A stretch of DNA of 7,355 nt. Origin: DUNY01 sp964520055 (GTDB taxonomy: Bacteria > Bacillota > Thermosediminibacteria > Thermosediminibacterales > Tepidanaerobacteraceae). Position 1 is the stretch's first letter. Every line of letters starts with the position of its first letter. The notes below the pieces were generated by a model. That model was not told where the DNA came from. It did no database searches and was given only the letters and a program-made list of their open reading frames with translations. The stretch is taken from positions 1 to 7,355 of the forward strand of contig CAZFME010000110.1 in assembly GCA_964520055.1 (NCBI GenBank), written 5' to 3'. The translations under genes and the position numbers were made by a program. This document shows positions 6,720-7,355 of this stretch, piece after piece.

Positions 6720-7316
6720 ATGATAGACGCAAGATTTTTTGTGGCCTTATTTAAAGACAATGAGAATATGGATATAATACCTATCAGCCTATTTCAAAGA
6801 TATGAACAAAAACCGCTTACGGTATCTCGCCGTAAAAGTGGAATGAGAATTGAGATATACTGTGATGAATGCAAAGAAAATAATATTTTCAGCATACCTC
6901 TTAAATCATTAAATCGGCCGGGAGGTCATCATGCATTCTGCAGCGGATGTGGTCGTAAATTAGGGTATTTTGGCTCAAAAACCGATGTAAAAGAGTTGGT
7001 TACCAAACATAAGCGTGAGGTGGAATTGCTGATACAAGAAATGGGCTTGGATGATTATTTTACCAATCCGCTTATCGTATATGAATTGATAAACTATATT
7101 CATGATATGGCTGAAAATAAGCAGATATACTGTCAGTGCAAAAGTCAGGATGTGGCTGCAAGCCTTAGTGCTGACAAGATACAGCTCACCTGTAAAAATT
7201 GTGGGGGTATATATATAGTGAACGCCGGGGACCGCAAGGACTTAGAAACGGTTAAAAAAATGGGCTTCATTATCATTAAATCCAAATCGCGGAATGAGCT
7301 CACGGTCAACGCATGA
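6720..7316 (+). CDS. Unrecognised protein with two four-cysteine zinc-ribbon-like motifs
   Basis: I do not recognise this 198-residue protein. It has no signal peptide or membrane segment and is probably cytoplasmic. Two cysteine quartets are seen: C48-x2-C51 with C74-x2-C77, and C138-x-C140 with C158-x2-C161. Each pair of knuckles is 17-22 residues apart, the spacing of a zinc ribbon. Between them lies a charged, probably helical segment (about 88-133). The C-terminus (171-189) reads as a helix followed by a strand (DLETVKKMGFIIIKSK). The start at ATG 6720 has a moderate SD (GGTGGTG, 6709-6715). It lies 33 bases after the kinase, so a shared transcript is likely and a role in the same signalling output is possible. 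Zinc ribbons commonly bind nucleic acids or proteins; neither is shown here. It could serve as the missing output partner of the receiver, but this is speculation. The reading frame is convincing; the function is unknown. Confidence 0.85.
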   Translation: MIDARFFVALFKDNENMDIIPISLFQRYEQKPLTVSRRKSGMRIEIYCDECKENNIFSIPLKSLNRPGGHHAFCSGCGRKLGYFGSKTDVKELVTKHKREVELLIQEMGLDDYFTNPLIVYELINYIHDMAENKQIYCQCKSQDVAASLSADKIQLTCKNCGGIYIVNAGDRKDLETVKKMGFIIIKSKSRNELTVNA

Positions 7317-7355
7317 AGACATAAAATGGAAAAACACTAATTTTAGATAAACAAT

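Noticed and set aside
7317..7355. Tiny ATG frame and possible terminator after the last gene
   Set aside because: The frame has only a few codons and no stem-loop is visible in these 39 bases.

Overview
The window looks like chromosomal DNA from an anaerobic Gram-positive bacterium of the class Clostridia. The base composition is AT-rich, and AGA/ATA codons and strong purine-rich Shine-Dalgarno (SD) sites are frequent. An S-layer-homology (SLH) surface protein also fits, as does a soluble sporulation-type histidine kinase. The genus cannot be named from the sequence alone. All five genes are on the + strand. There are no tRNA or rRNA genes, CRISPR arrays or insertion sequences.

Left half (1-5154): a surface/secretion pair. 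An exported 689-residue protein carries three SLH modules followed by six diverged copies of a roughly 75-residue beta-rich repeat. It is followed after 19 bases by a 990-residue exported subtilase (family S8). The subtilase has an intact Asp/His/Asn/Ser set, a very large insertion between Asp and His with two EF-hand-like loops, and about 500 residues of C-terminal beta domains. The short gap between the genes is a small hairpin that hides the subtilase SD, which suggests coupled translation. The subtilase has no SLH module of its own, so the SLH protein is a natural candidate for its cell-wall anchor or partner (inference).

Middle (5155-5334): 180 bases with no gene and no clear terminator. 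It is very AT-rich and probably holds the promoter of the downstream unit.

Right half (5335-7316): a signalling unit. A receiver-only response regulator (Spo0F/CheY type) overlaps by 40 bases a soluble histidine kinase with a PAS-like N-terminus. After 33 bases comes a protein of unknown function with two four-cysteine zinc-ribbon-like motifs. The regulator has no output domain, so it must act through phosphotransfer or protein contact. The sequence gives no direct proof that this unit controls the surface pair.

The most interesting points are the possible SLH-stalk/protease complex, the unusual subtilase architecture (insertion, no recognisable propeptide), the SD-masking hairpin with its ATG/TTG start ambiguity, an 18-base perfect palindrome ahead of the first gene, and the unrecognised double zinc-ribbon protein.
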